This document shows positions 1 through 10,016 of a DNA stretch of 64,000 nt, one piece after another. The notes below the pieces were generated by a model, which was not told the DNA's origin, made no database searches, and was given only the letters and a program-made list of their open reading frames with translations. Numbering within the stretch: position 1 is the stretch's first letter; the number at the start of each line of letters is the position of its first letter. Location of the stretch: assembly GCA_030248215.1 (NCBI GenBank), contig JASANG010002616.1, positions 124,001 to 188,000 of the forward strand. Direction: 5' to 3'. The DNA is from Enoplolaimus lenunculus (Eukaryota > Nematoda > Enoplea > Enoplida > Thoracostomopsidae). The translations under genes and the position numbers were made by a program.

Positions 1-108
1 GAGGTGGTCAAATGATTATTGTGGTTTGCCAAATGTTGAAAAGGGTTTAACACCAAATGTCATCGGTTGGGTTTCTGATCCCTACTTATGTACGACTTCC
101 ATGCTTAA

Positions 109-371
109 CCCCTTCTCACATTGAGTTGCCTGTAGGCAACTCAGCGCAGTGTATATACGTTAAATAGCATATATCGCACCGTGTTTAACAATTGCAACAC
201 GTATACATAGTACTAAATCACCACAAGACGTGAGAGCCCCCTCGGGCTCGAGCGTCAAGCTCCTATAGCTGAGTGGTGATGGAATACGCCTCCCACTCCA
301 GTCACTGGAGTTCGAATCCTAGCATAAAAGTAGGTCTCAGGGGAAATAGAAAATATTCATGTGAGAAAGGG
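109..371. mobile_element. Family I: TTAA-flanked piggyBac-like MITE with tRNA-like insert
   Basis: A 263-bp element with termini CCCCTTCTCACATTGAGTTG and ATTCATGTGAGAAAGGG, flanked by TTAA at 105-108 and 372-375. A TTAA target duplication and CCC-starting TIRs are the hallmark of the piggyBac group. At about 256-328 it carries TATAGCTGAGTGGTGATGG (A-box-like) and GGAGTTCGAATCC (B-box-like), so it probably contains an internal RNA polymerase III promoter of tRNA origin. A small palindrome GTTGCCTGTAGGCAAC lies beside the left end. Confidence 0.85.
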
Positions 372-375
372 TTAA

Positions 376-1167
376 GTATGTGTTAAGCATTTACTTGGCC
401 AATTTACCGTTTGTTAAAACGTACTAAAAATACTAAAGTCACTGGCCAATTTTGATGCGTTGCAGACTATAAGTTTATGTGTGTTTAAACCTTGGTCTAA
501 CTGAGATTGTAGACTGATTGTGCATCTTTAAAGCAAAATTAACGGTTTCTCTTTATGACACTGGTTCAACTTTATCATTTGTTTGTTTTTAAAAGGATAG
601 CATTAACATAAGTCGGCTACTTAAGTAATTACTTAACCATGACTTTAAATAAATGTTTAAGTAAGATTTCAGAAACCCAGCCATTATGTGAAATTATTAC
701 CAAAAACGAATTTTTGAAATTTTTACATATGGACTGATACATAGCGATTTTCGCCAGGGACACCGGGTAAGGATGGGCTCCTTGGGACAAGAAAGATCCG
801 TTCATTTCAAGATTATGGGGTGGGTGCTTTAGTTCTCACTCGGAATTGTTTGAATTTTGTCGGAAAATTTTTGATTGACAAAATCAGGTAGAAAATTCTG
901 TACTGACCACTTTCACCTTTTCAGGAGTTGTTTTCATAGTCGAAAGTAGTTGCAAAATCGCATTAATCAAAAATTTTGACTACCACAAATATAGCAAATC
1001 GTTATTGGCGCATATTACTTAGATGCCTTAAACACAAGCTTAATCCTAAGCCTGAAGCCTAAAGACTCCGACTGTCTAACAATCATCTAGTCTCCATGAC
1101 CTACAGACTACAAGCCCCTAAAATTATGCGTCATTTACTTTAACTCGTGTACGCGACGTGGAGTAAT
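376..1167. other. No recognised feature
   Basis: AT-rich sequence without an exon-like open frame, TIR pair or tandem repeat that I can see. Confidence 0.6.
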
Positions 1168-1542
1168 GCAAAGTTCTCAATAACTTTTGAGTGACTGCCA
1201 CCGATTTGTACCACTGTTAGGGTTACCTGATATACACATTTTAAAATTTACACTCGATAGCCTCACCCTAACGACTGTTTCTTCGTTAGCCTCACCCTAA
1301 GAGTGTAACAGAAAATTATTTGACACTCGTTAGGGCGGGGCTAACAATATCACAGACACTCTCGACCGCAATACAAACACGACACAAACGCTGTGTGTGT
1401 TTGTTACGTGTATTAACACACATGTAAAATTAAATTTTACTACCGGTGCTCGTTAGTGTAAATCTTAAAATGTGTACATGAGGTAACCCTAACCGTGGTA
1501 CAAATCGGTGGCAGTCACTCAAAAGTTATTGTGAACTTTGCA
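1168..1542. mobile_element. Long inverted-repeat element
   Basis: A 375-bp palindromic structure with arms of about 85 bp. GCAAAGTTCTCAATAACTTT, GAGTGACTGCCACCGATTTG and GTTAGGGTTACCT at the left are inverted as AGGTAACCCTAACCGTGGTA and CAAATCGGTGGCAGTCACTC at the right. The loop repeats GTTAGGGxGxGGCTA-like words. No related copy was found. Confidence 0.8.
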
Positions 1543-1943
1543 TAATGCACGAGCTATAGACGACGACTTTTGCAATATTTCAAAAACAGCAAGTAACGCT
1601 GGTTAAATTTGTTTTATTTTGAAGTTTAAAAATTCAAACTTCAACCACTAAAAATTTTAAAATTAGTAGTCGTAAATAACTTTTTGTTTCATTTGAGTAA
1701 CCGTTATTCTTATAATTCGAAAGCTACAATGACCATGAGTTAAAGTAAACGATGCATTAAACACAAGTGGTGATTATTACCTTGGGGCAGTTGTTCGTTT
1801 TGAACTGAATTAATATCGAGCATCGGTAATCTTTCTTCAATTTCGCCTCGGCCTAAAAACAGTTTCGGTCATAAATAGTTTTTATTACAGCTATTTAGGC
1901 TTTAAACAAGAGTGCATGATGGAGCAAACCGCGCGATATATTA

Positions 1944-2225
1944 CACTCTATTCACACGTGCAAGTTTTTGCAGCGATAACTTGCAGCTGCAACTTACACT
2001 TTTGCAAGTTTTGTCCAAAATCCCGTTCGAAAAAATTTGCAGATGCAAATAATTCATTAAAAATTTATAGCTTGGAATTTAGTTCAAAAGTGTAAATAAC
2101 CATGCAAGTTCATTGAATTTAATATTGCAGCCGCTTTCTCATTTGCTGATGAAAAAATGCAAGTTGTGCGTGCTATTTGCAGCTGCAAACGCTCGCAGCA
2201 AGAACTTGCACGTGTGAATAGGGCT
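1944..2225. mobile_element. Family G MITE
   Basis: CACTCTATTCACACGTGCAA and GTTTTTGCAGCGATAACTTG to CAGCAAGAACTTGCACGTGT and GAATAGGGCTTA. It is 282 bp with long TIRs. The interior repeats the palindromic word GCAGCTGCAA. Confidence 0.85.
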
Positions 2226-2518
2226 TAATAGCGAAAACGCTCTCGAGCTAAAGCGAAGGAGAAGCCAAACGCAATTTTAGTGCTAAATCTTAATACAAAT
2301 ATTGGTTTTGTTTCCTGTTGTGGGTGGTCTGGAACTGAGCGACTCGACTTTATTCGAAAGAGCGTTCGATGTGCATAAATTATGAAACAAATTTATCTTA
2401 AATTCGACAAAATTTCACTTCAAATTTTTACACATTTATGTCTAAATTTAAGAAATTCTGAAATAAAATTTTACACCAGTTTTTCCTTAAATTCAAGAAA
2501 TTTTGGCTTAGTTTAACC

Positions 2519-2814
2519 AAGAGTTCATAATACAAGAGTGCGAAACTCTTGCGGTTCCACATGTTACAAAATGTACCACCGGGCATTGCAAGCACGATCA
2601 CCCTTATTTAGAGGGGGGTCGATGTCACATGCAATACCCCAAAATTAAGCTATAAACCGGAGTGTGTTTCATGCCGGATACATACAGCGCCATGCTTCAC
2701 AAAGGTTGTACACGTCTCTGAATAAGGGGTCGGTCAAAAACGCAACGCGTACTGGGTACATTTTGTATCATGCTGAACCCCATCAGTTGTGTACTCTTGT
2801 ATTATGCACTCTTT
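2519..2814. mobile_element. Family E MITE
   Basis: About 296 bp. AAGAGTTCATAATACAAGAG and TGCGAAACTCTTGCGG at the left invert to TTGTGTACTCTTGTATTATG and CACTCTT at the right. Internal AATGTACCACCGGGCATTGC and CAAAAACGCAACGCG are also arranged as inverted halves. Confidence 0.8.
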
Positions 2815-3365
2815 GTTTTAAATGTTTTAAATTTTTACTCGCATAAGTTTTAGCAGGTTTGCCTAACTGAAAAAACAAGTGCTGATACAACCCAAATCAA
2901 ATCCTAGAGTCAATTCTTAAGAATAAGCCTAAGCCTAAGACTAAGCCTAATGCTGGGTTCACGTTATAACCGGGGCAGCTTGGGACACGTTTTGTCCCTA
3001 TTAGACTATTGTGTAACATTTTCGTCTGCTGATAGACCCTGTATCGTATTCAAAAATTCGTATTTGTCTGCTATTAACATGTGCGACATACCGTCCCTTG
3101 TACACATTGATCATTTGACAGCAGTGGTTTGTGAGCTAATGTTATATGACATTCGAGTTTTGTCTGTTGACCCGATATAAGAGCCTCAATTTTAACGTTG
3201 GCGTCGAATCAACATGCGACAAAATTTATGGAAGAAGCTCGCAAGCGTAACCAGCGAGAAGTCAAACACCATTTTACTACTGAACCTTAATAATACAAAA
3301 TTTTTGCTTTGATCTCTATTGTGTGGAGCCTTGGCATGAATGCCTCCCTTGGATTCGGCAGTGCT

Positions 3366-3830
3366 TCGTCCGTGATCGGGTGGACTTGCCGTACAATGCC
3401 GCACGACGCCGTCCGTCATTGTGCGTCACCTTCCGTTACCATACGGTATCGGACGTGAGTAATTCACGTATGATTCCGCACGGTGACATACGTTGACGGA
3501 CAGCGCCGCACGGGTGACGCACAGTAACGGATGGCGCCGGACGTCAACAAAAATATAGCGCAACCCAAACGGTGGCGCTGTGCTTTTGATTGCGTCCGGC
3601 GCCGTCCGTCACCTCTGGCGCCGTCCGTCACCGTCCGCCACCATATATTTGTCGTGCGGCGCCATCCGGCCCCGTCTATCGCCGTCCGGTGCCGCCCTTC
3701 ACCGTACGTCACTTCATGATATCGTTCGTAAATTAACCACGTACGATACCGTATGATGACGGACGGTTCCGGACGGCACCAGCACCGGACGACGCTCATG
3801 ATAAGTATAGCGGCACCATTACTCGTGACC
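3366..3830. mobile_element. Family F GC-rich fold-backs, two in tandem
   Basis: A GC-rich block in AT-rich surroundings, packed with GCCGTCCG / CGGACGGC words. The first copy ends at about 3570 with CGTCAACAAAAATATAGCGC. The second starts at AACGGTGGCGCTGTGCTTTT and ends CATGATAAGTATAGCGGCAC. Each arm can fold back over nearly its whole length. Terminal GGTGGCGCTATA-type motifs match 56382 and 19327. Confidence 0.78.
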
Positions 3831-4177
3831 ACTTTAAGCTTATAATCTGATCGATGGTAACTTACTTAATCTTTGATGAGCTGAGGAATCTTTGTTTCGA
3901 ATTGCGTCACGTCTGCGCGTATGAGAGTGTCCGTGTGAAGGCATGCCATGAGCAGATTTTCCTGGCTGAGATCGCATCTGAAACCAAATAAGCAAGTTTG
4001 AATTGTGAGTTTCTGAAATGCAAAGGTAAAAATTTAAAAAAATTTATCTCAAAAAAATGTCTGATTAACGACGCTTTTCTTTAGCGGCACTGGCGAATAC
4101 AAGGAAGGCTTGAAGGCCGATGCGCAAAACTTAGCACGAATTCAGACCAAAATTTTGGATTAAGATATAGTTATCGC

Positions 4178-4362
4178 CAATGGCGGATCCATGGGCGGCC
4201 ACCCCGGCCGTGGCCCCCCTCCAACAGAATCTCGACAAAAATTATATTGGGACTCAAAATGGGGACCCCCCTTTTATTTCGGTCACTACAGTATGGGTCA
4301 AAAATAAGTTTATTTCCTGTGAAATTTTGCCCCCCCATTTTGAGATCCTGGATCCGCTACTG
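4178..4362. mobile_element. hAT-like MITE with CANTGGCGGATC ends
   Basis: 185 bp, CAATGGCGGATCCATGGG to TGGATCCGCTACTG, with a perfect 8-bp duplication GTTATCGC at 4170-4177 and 4363-4370. This fixes the boundaries of a repeat whose fragments occur throughout the window. Confidence 0.95.
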
Positions 4363-4575
4363 GTTATCGCAAAGCGATAACCACTTCGTAATGACGTCAT
4401 CTGATTGGCTCGAATTTTCGTTGTCGTGCGAACTCGCTTTGCTCAAGAATTTTTGACTCACTGTTGTACATAGTCCAGCCGTAGCCAGCTCACCTTACTA
4501 CGGGGACTGGAAAATTTTTTAAAAGAGGCATATAAGGTTTGTGTTGATTTACAAGCAAGTTTCAAACCTTTCTAA

Positions 4576-4964
4576 CGCGGTGCAACCGGAATTTACCGGA
4601 ACCGGAACAGGAACCGGAAAGTTAAAAAACCGGAACCGGAGCCGGAGCCGGAAATTAAAGAATACTTGTTACCGAAAAAATTAACGCTATATAATCGCTT
4701 TTAATGCTATAAACGCGCCATTTAGAATGCCAAAATCCCGAAACAAATACAGTAGGTGGAAACATATGATACATTTTGGAGTATGGCACAAACTGAAAAT
4801 GCTGGCATTACATTCTGGGACAATTTTAGAGAAATAAGTTAGAATAATATGCCAATTTTTCTTAAAATTTCAAATGAGAAAAATTTTCAACACCGAAAAT
4901 ACCGGAAAATTCCGGGGAAAAAATACCGGATTTATTACCGGAAGCGGAATTCCGATTGCACCCT
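4576..4964. mobile_element. hAT-like MITE rich in CCGGAA
   Basis: CGCGGTGCAACCGGAATTTA at the left matches the inverse of GGAATTCCGATTGCACCCTG at the right. The 389-bp interior has many ACCGGAA words. The flanking octamers CTTTCTAA and CTTATTAG agree at only 5 of 8 positions, so the target duplication is eroded. Confidence 0.75.
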
Positions 4965-5288
4965 GCTTATTAGATATGCTAAAATTTTTACAGGGGACTG
5001 AACGTCTTATTGCACTCCCCACCCCCCTGGCTACGGGTCCGTATATGGTGCGACCATCTGTCCAAAATTTCTGGGTTGAGTAGCACTACACCGATTTTCA
5101 ATCGTAAGCCTTTACTAAGCCAAATTTAGCTTGATTTATACATGTAAGCGGGTGTACCTATCTTCTTTAATGTATGCTTAATATATAAGTATTATTACAG
5201 TTTGCTGTTTGCATTAAACACACATTTACACGTGCAAGTTTTGCAACGACAAACTTGCAGCTGCAACTTATACGTGCAAGTTTCTTTC

Positions 5289-5665
5289 GAAAACCAGGCC
5301 AACGTAAAGAACAAAGGCGGAACAGTATTATAAGCATATTCCTAAGTCTAAGTCTAAGCCTAAGCCTAAGCGTAAGCGTAAGAATGAGCATATTCCTAAG
5401 TCTAAGTCTAAGCCTAAGCCTAAGCGTAAGCGCAAGAATGAGCATATTCCTAAGCCTAAACCTAAGCCTAAGGCTAAGCCTAAGCGTAACAATGAGCATA
5501 TTCCTAAGCCTAAACCTAAGCCTAAGGCTAAGCCTAAGCGTAAGAATGAGCATATTCCTAAGCCTAAGCCTAAAGCCTAAGCCAAGCAAAAAAATTAGTC
5601 TAAAGCTTAAGCTTACTCTTTTCTAGTACCGCAGAAACACGTTCCGCCTCTGATCTTTACCGACG
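5289..5665. mobile_element. Family A MITE with TTAGGC-type core
   Basis: The left end is AACGTAAAGAACAAAGGCGG and AACAGTATTATAAGCATATT. The right end is TAGTCTAAAGCTTAAGCTTA then ACACGTTCCGCCTCTGATC, an inverted match to the left end. The core is CCTAAG hexamers broken at intervals by CGTAAGAATGAGCATATT, giving a roughly 60-bp higher-order unit. It lies just downstream of the channel's pore exon. Confidence 0.85.
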
Positions 5666-5804
5666 TCGAAAACCCTTACACAAAAGTTGCAGCTGCAAAT
5701 CTGCCAAACATCACTGTCTGTATTGTCAATTGTATTGCAGTGCATGCAGGTGCTACATACATTTGAAAATACAAGGCTTTGAATGCAATCATTAATCAAC
5801 TTAC

Positions 5805-6042
5805 AACTTGTTCTACTGGCAGAACGCGGCGTCGCTTTTTAGGCAATTTTGCACGTGCTTGCGTATGCGAGTAGAACATTGCAAAATTGCTCACGATCAC
5901 AGGAACCGGTAGTGCAATGGTTAACACACCGGTAAGCGCACATAAACTGCCGACCAACATTCCAAGATACGTCTTTGGAGCCATGTCTCCGTAGCCGACA
6001 GTTGTCATCGTTACGATTGCCCACCATAAACCAAGAGGTATA
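5805..6042 (-). CDS. Shaw: Shaw-type K+ channel, pore, S6 and C-terminal exon
   Basis: The exon completes the split Ser and then encodes 79 codons: the pore helix [12 protein letters not shown], selectivity filter TTVGYGD and S6 with the PVP gating kink ([13 protein letters not shown]). The Shaw post-S6 tail follows: [19 protein letters not shown], then LPVEQ. The filter and gate are intact, so this looks like a functional K+ pore. The acceptor is TTTATTTCAG. At the 3' end a strong donor GTT/GTAAGT follows EQV. Without splicing, the frame adds V-S and stops at 5796. A further C-terminal exon is therefore likely, at lower coordinates or outside the window, but a short intron-retention tail is possible. 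Confidence 0.94.
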
Positions 6043-6271
6043 CTGAAATAAATAAAAATAAAAATAAAAAATATTAATTTAAAACAAGATTACAATTGAG
6101 AAAAAAATAAGACAGAAAAGAATCAAAGACAGACTGTTTTTGAGCAAAGTTTTAACTTCGATTGGAAATGTCATCTCAAATCCTTGTATGCCACACCTAA
6201 AATTTGGTTCAGATCATCTTGCGTATTGAGCAGTTTCAATCTCAATTACAAAGTCATCTCAAATCCTTGTA

Positions 6272-6555
6272 CTGTAGTGACCCGAATAAGCGGGGGAAAT
6301 CAGAGAGGGGTCCCAAGTTTGAGTCCCTATCAATAGGAGTCTGTATTCCTAATAAGAGTCCGTAACCGAATAGAGTCCGTAACCCTAATGAGAATCCATA
6401 AATGTCAATTATCTCTAATTGTAGCGCATAAATGACTCCTGAAACAAATAAAGTTGAATTCGAAACTTTCAAGCATACTTAGTTTTGAAAGTACTTTCCT
6501 AAGTATAACCTTGCATTATCGGTCATGCTACTGACACAAGACTGTTGGTACTAAC
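6272..6555. mobile_element. Family C MITE, 5'-end fragment
   Basis: It begins with CTGTAGTGACCCGAATAAG preceded by TA, the exact terminus of the 438-bp elements at 43455 and 54046. It shares the following internal motifs (AGTCCGTAACC, AAATAAAGTTGAATTCGAAA, TATAACCTTGCATTATCG). The opposite terminus is missing, so about two thirds of the element remains. It lies in the intron between the S1-S5 exon and the pore exon. Confidence 0.75.
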
Positions 6556-6596
6556 GTTCTGTACGACCCCTGTTTGAAGTATTACCCAAAGTTAAT

Positions 6597-6660
6597 GACC
6601 ACGCCGAGATTCGAACCTCGGCCCTCTTGCGCTCGAGCCAAGCATTCTACCAGCAAATAC
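6597..6660 (-). other. tRNA-like segment (SINE head or tRNA relic)
   Basis: On the minus strand GCTGGTAGAATGCTTGGCTC resembles a tRNA D-arm/A-box region. It is followed after about 15 nt by CCGAGGTTCGAATCTCGG, a B-box-like T arm. A GAG/CTC stem can form around GTTCGAAT, but the arm geometry is one base off canonical and no acceptor stem can be closed. I read it as a tRNA-derived repeat inside the channel intron rather than a working tRNA gene. Confidence 0.4.
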
Positions 6661-6688
6661 TCTGAATTGAACCAAGTCAACCGTTTAT

Positions 6689-7248
6689 CTGATAAAATGA
6701 TTTTCAGGATTTTTACCTGATAAAGTGATTTTCAGGATTTTTACCTGATAAAGTGATTTTCAGGATTTTTACCTGATAAAGTGATTTTCAGGATTTTTAC
6801 CTGATAAAGTGATTTTCAGGATTTTTACCTGATAAAGTGATTTTCAGGATTTTTACCTGATAAAGTGATTTTCAGGATTTTTACCTGATAAAGTGATTTT
6901 CAGGATTTTTACCTGATAAAGTGATTTTCAGGATTTTTACCTGATAAAGTGATTTTCAGGATTTTTACCTGATAAAGTGATTTTCTGGATTTTTACCTGA
7001 TAAAGTGATTTTCAGGATTTTTACCTGATAAAGTGATTTTCAGGATTTTTACCTGATAAAGTGATTTTCTGGATTTTTACCTGATAAAGTGATTTTCAGG
7101 ATTTTTGCCTGATAAAGTGATTTTCAGGATTTTTACCTGATAAAGTGATTTTCAGGATTTTTACCTGATAAAGTGATTTTCAGGATTTTTACCTGATAAA
7201 GTGATTTTCAGGATTTTTACCTGATAAAGTGATTTTCTGGATTTTTAC
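6689..7248 (-). repeat. 28-bp minisatellite of 20 units carrying a 5' splice site
   Basis: The array holds exactly 560 bp, which is 20 units of 28 bp. On the plus strand the unit is CTGATAAAGTGATTTTCAGG followed by ATTTTTAC. On the gene (minus) strand each unit reads as the end of the S1-S5 exon (AATCACTTTATCAG) followed by the donor GTAAAAATCC. The partial 21st copy at 7249-7270 is coding. Units are nearly identical: a few have CTGG for CAGG, one has TTTTGC, and the most distal has ATAAAATG. Expansion therefore looks recent or homogenised. The array fills nearly half of the intron at 6043-7248. Confidence 0.95.
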
Positions 7249-7931
7249 CTGATAAAGTGATTTTCAGGATTCGGTTCGATCCGTTCAGCGTAATAAACCA
7301 ACGCAGCGAAAATGACAATGCCAAGAATTAAGAAAAACACCAACAAAATGAGTTCTTTCGCTGACGCTCGAAATGTATGAATCAATATTTTGAGCCCGGA
7401 CGAGTGTTGAGTCAGTTTAAACAGGCGCATAATTCGAATAATTGAAAAAAATTCTAAAATATCTTGATTTTCCATTTCTTTGACGGCTGATTTCATTATA
7501 AAATCAATATAAAACGACAAAGTTGCAATGAAATCAATAACATTAATAGGACCACGAAGGAATAAAATACGATTCGGGCACGAAACAAATCGGACGGTCA
7601 GTTCAAACGAAAACCAAACATTACAGATTAATTCAATGTATGCGAACGCCTGATGTGGCTCTGTTTTAGTCTTATCTACTATCCATATTGTTGTTGTTGT
7701 TTTTGTTGACATATTTATTGATGTCGTCTCAGGACCGGAAGTAAACAACCGACGAAACGGATGTTGTGTTCGAGTCAGCAGCTCTGAATGCCCGGATGGT
7801 CTCGGGTGAGGTCCAATGTCGACGGCGATCGGAACTGACACTAAACTGGGTATCCGAAAATCAGGATGTGTTTTGAGACAAAATGAAAATATTGAAACGC
7901 AAATGAAGAATACCGAAATCACTGCGTTTGC
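7249..7931 (-). CDS. Shaw: Shaw-type K+ channel, S1-S5 voltage-sensor exon
   Basis: The largest exon has 227 codons plus 2 nt. Within it S1 is at about residues 1-20 and S2 at 95-115. S3 is at 128-147, S4 at 161-183 ([20 protein letters not shown]) and S5 at 192-214. It closes with the [14 protein letters not shown] turret start. The S1-S2 extracellular loop is long (about 70 residues) and holds an NMS glycosylation sequon. S4 keeps two Arg and one Lys at three-residue spacing, then Gln175 where Drosophila Shaw, as I recall it, has Arg. The split Ser codon AG+T joins the pore exon to give [12 protein letters not shown], matching the Shaw consensus. The last 22 nt of the exon are the first, partial unit of a 28-bp tandem array that continues into the intron, so the donor CAG/GTAAAAA lies inside a repeated unit. 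Confidence 0.95.
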
Positions 7932-7996
7932 CTGAAATGCCAAAAAAGTATTAAAAAATAAAAAAGATCCATATTATATAATGATAGGGGGATACT

Positions 7997-8184
7997 CACT
8001 GGGCGACGCCTCCCCCCAAGGGGGGCTACTCACTTTCCCCCCTACAGAGAACATAACCAAGATTTTATATCAAGGTTTAGCAATAAAGTTGTGGTTGGCA
8101 ACTTGTTCGCTTCGCTTGCGAGTTTTTTTACTACAATTATATTTCGCGGGGGCCCCCTTTTAAAAATTTCTCGATCCGCCACTG
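7997..8184. mobile_element. hAT-like MITE, CACTGGCGGA type
   Basis: CACTGGGCGACGCC to CTCGATCCGCCACTG. The interior has GCAATAAAGTTGTGGTTGGC and GTTCGCTTCGCTTGCGAGTT, shared with 17261 and 8985. No clear target duplication is visible. It is upstream of the S1-S5 exon of the channel, inside an intron. Confidence 0.75.
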
Positions 8185-8243
8185 CAACACAGAGTTGAAA
8201 ATACAACTCTATTATGCATCGATCACAATAAAAAATTCATTTT

Positions 8244-8502
8244 ACCACTGAAAACAGTATAAAAGGTATTAGCTTAACACGTGTCAATTTTCAAAATTGT
8301 CATGCGTTAACTCAATCCTAACGCAAAAATTGCGTTAACCATACCCTAACACGTGTCACAGCCCTATCCTAATAGAGCATTTAATAAACACGCGCGTTAG
8401 GGTAAGATTAACGCGATTTTTGCGTTATTGCAGACTTAACGCATAACAATTTTGAAATTTGACACGTGTTGTTAACCGTACTTTATACTGTTTTCGGTGT
8501 CC
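8244..8502. mobile_element. Long inverted-repeat element
   Basis: ACCACTGAAAACAGTATAAA, TTAACACGTGTCAATTTTCA at the left invert to GACACGTGTTGTTAACCGTA and TTTATACTGTTTTCGGTGTC at the right. The interior holds inverted TAACGCAAAAATTGCGTTAA motifs. It lies in a channel intron. Confidence 0.8.
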
Positions 8503-8984
8503 AAATGAAATTTTATATTGTGTACGATGCATTACTTACAACCACGAGTTTTTTTTTGGGAGAAATAGAGGGTTTTCACCCACTTTGTTTCAAAAAACCC
8601 CCTCGAAATTCAAACAAACCCACTAGAAAACCCCCTAGTCTTCCAAGTGTTTTTCACAGAAAACAATTTTACCTAATACTGAAACTTAAATCAAAAATAC
8701 AAACTGAGACAAATAATATATTTTTGCACCTTCCGCTATCGGAAAGTTACCTATTTCACTTAGCACTGCAGATATGACTCATTTCAATACGTATTTTTAT
8801 ATGTATACGTATTTGTAAACTTATACGTAGATGCATGTATGTATATATAATACATACGTAATTATATGTCTTTTCGAACGTATTTGAAAAACCCATTTTA
8901 TTTTAAAAAAACCCACTGAAATTAAAAAACCCACTAAAACACCTACGCCGAATATTGAAAAAGAATCCCTGCTTACAACAGTGG

Positions 8985-9139
8985 CAGATTTAAGAGGGGT
9001 CCTAGCATAGACCCAGGGTACCTGGAACATTTTAGCAATAAAATGGCAGTTTGACTACTCGTTTCGCTTGCGAGCTTTGTTACTACAATTATATCTCGCC
9101 TGTCCCCCATTTCGAAATTTCTGGATCCCCTCCACACAA
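8985..9139. mobile_element. hAT-like MITE, CAGTGGC type, abutting a channel exon
   Basis: CAGTGGCAGATTTAAGAGGG leads into GCAATAAAATGGCAG and TCGTTTCGCTTGCGAGC. It ends around TTTCTGGATCCCCTCCAC. The element ends about 15 bp from the donor of the channel's linker exon. Confidence 0.65.
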
Positions 9140-9154
9140 TTGATAATACGATAC

Positions 9155-9308
9155 CTTGGCAGCCTGTGACGAATACGGTTCATCGAAAAGTGCCCATATT
9201 TTCGGTTTAATCTGCTGCCACCAATTGAGTCGTCCAGCGTTGTAGTCGTCTTCCCAGCCAAATCGTCTTGCAATCTCTTCTTCGGTCTTTTCCGTATCGA
9301 CGTCGAGT
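9155..9308 (-). CDS. Shaw: Shaw-type K+ channel, T1-S1 linker exon
   Basis: The exon has 154 nt: 1 nt completing Arg plus 51 codons. It encodes LDVDTEKTEEEIARRFGWED, then DYNAGRLNWWQQIKPKIWAL and FDEPYSSQAAK. The W-W-I-P-IWALF-DEPYSS-AAK stretch is the conserved Kv segment just before transmembrane helix S1. The acceptor is GCTGTTTCAG and the donor AAG/GTATCG, phase 0, leading directly into the ANAVISVFF start of S1 in the next exon. A hAT-like repeat fragment begins about 15 bp beyond the donor in the downstream intron. Confidence 0.94.
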
Positions 9309-9539
9309 CTGAAACAGCCGCACACTTTTAAACCAGTTTCTCGCATGAATATTTTCTATTTCATCTGTGATTTTAAATTTCAAGTTGAAATTCAAATCGT
9401 GGACTTTTTTAAAAGTGACACTTTGCTCATCGCAAGAGCAACTCGACTATAAACGTAAAATGTTGCAGCAGTACTTGTTTTAAGAGATAATTGTTGATTG
9501 CAGGAGTCGGCTGTTGGAAAGATCGGTGCACTTTGGGAC

Positions 9540-9945
9540 TGGAAGGCTTAAGCTAAAGATTATGCTTCGGCTTAGGCTCAGGCAAAGGCTCAGGTAAAGG
9601 CTCAGGCTTAGGCCCAGGCAAAGGCTCAGGTAAAGGCTCAGGCTTACGCTCAGGCAAAGGCTCAGGTAAAGGCTCAGGCAAAGGTCAGGCTTAGGCTTAG
9701 GCTTAGGCTTATGCTTAGGCTTAGGATTAGGCTCAGGCTTATGCTTAGGCTTAGGCTTAGGCTTAGGCTCAGACTCAGACTTATGCTTAAGCTTAGGATT
9801 AGGCTCAGGCTTAGGCCCATGCTTAGACTCAGGCTTACGCTCAGACTTAAGATTAGGTTCAGGCTTTAGGCTCAGACGTTAGGCTCAGGCTTAGGTTCAG
9901 GTTTAGGCTCAGGCTTAGGGGCAGGCTCAGGCTTAGGTTTTAGTG
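9540..9945. repeat. TTAGGC/CTCAGG minisatellite array in channel intron
   Basis: About 400 bp of hexamers drifting between TTAGGC and CTCAGG (for example GGCTCAGGCTTAGGC and GGCTCAGGTAAAGG). No family A terminus is clear at either side. It ends about 70 bp from the small T1 exon. Confidence 0.85.
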
Positions 9946-10016
9946 AACAGGGATTTATCGTTAACATGGGCCAATTACAAAAATATTATTCTAATTCGCC
10001 GGTTCCTTCTTGGTAC

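Noticed and set aside
3464-3832. Arg-rich frames on both strands
   Set aside because: They lie wholly within GC-rich fold-back elements and mirror each other because of the inverted arms.
6597-6660. Functional tRNA genes here, at 20752, 55395 or 61151
   Set aside because: None forms all four arms with a closed acceptor stem, and several are partial or interrupted, so they are listed only as tRNA-like.
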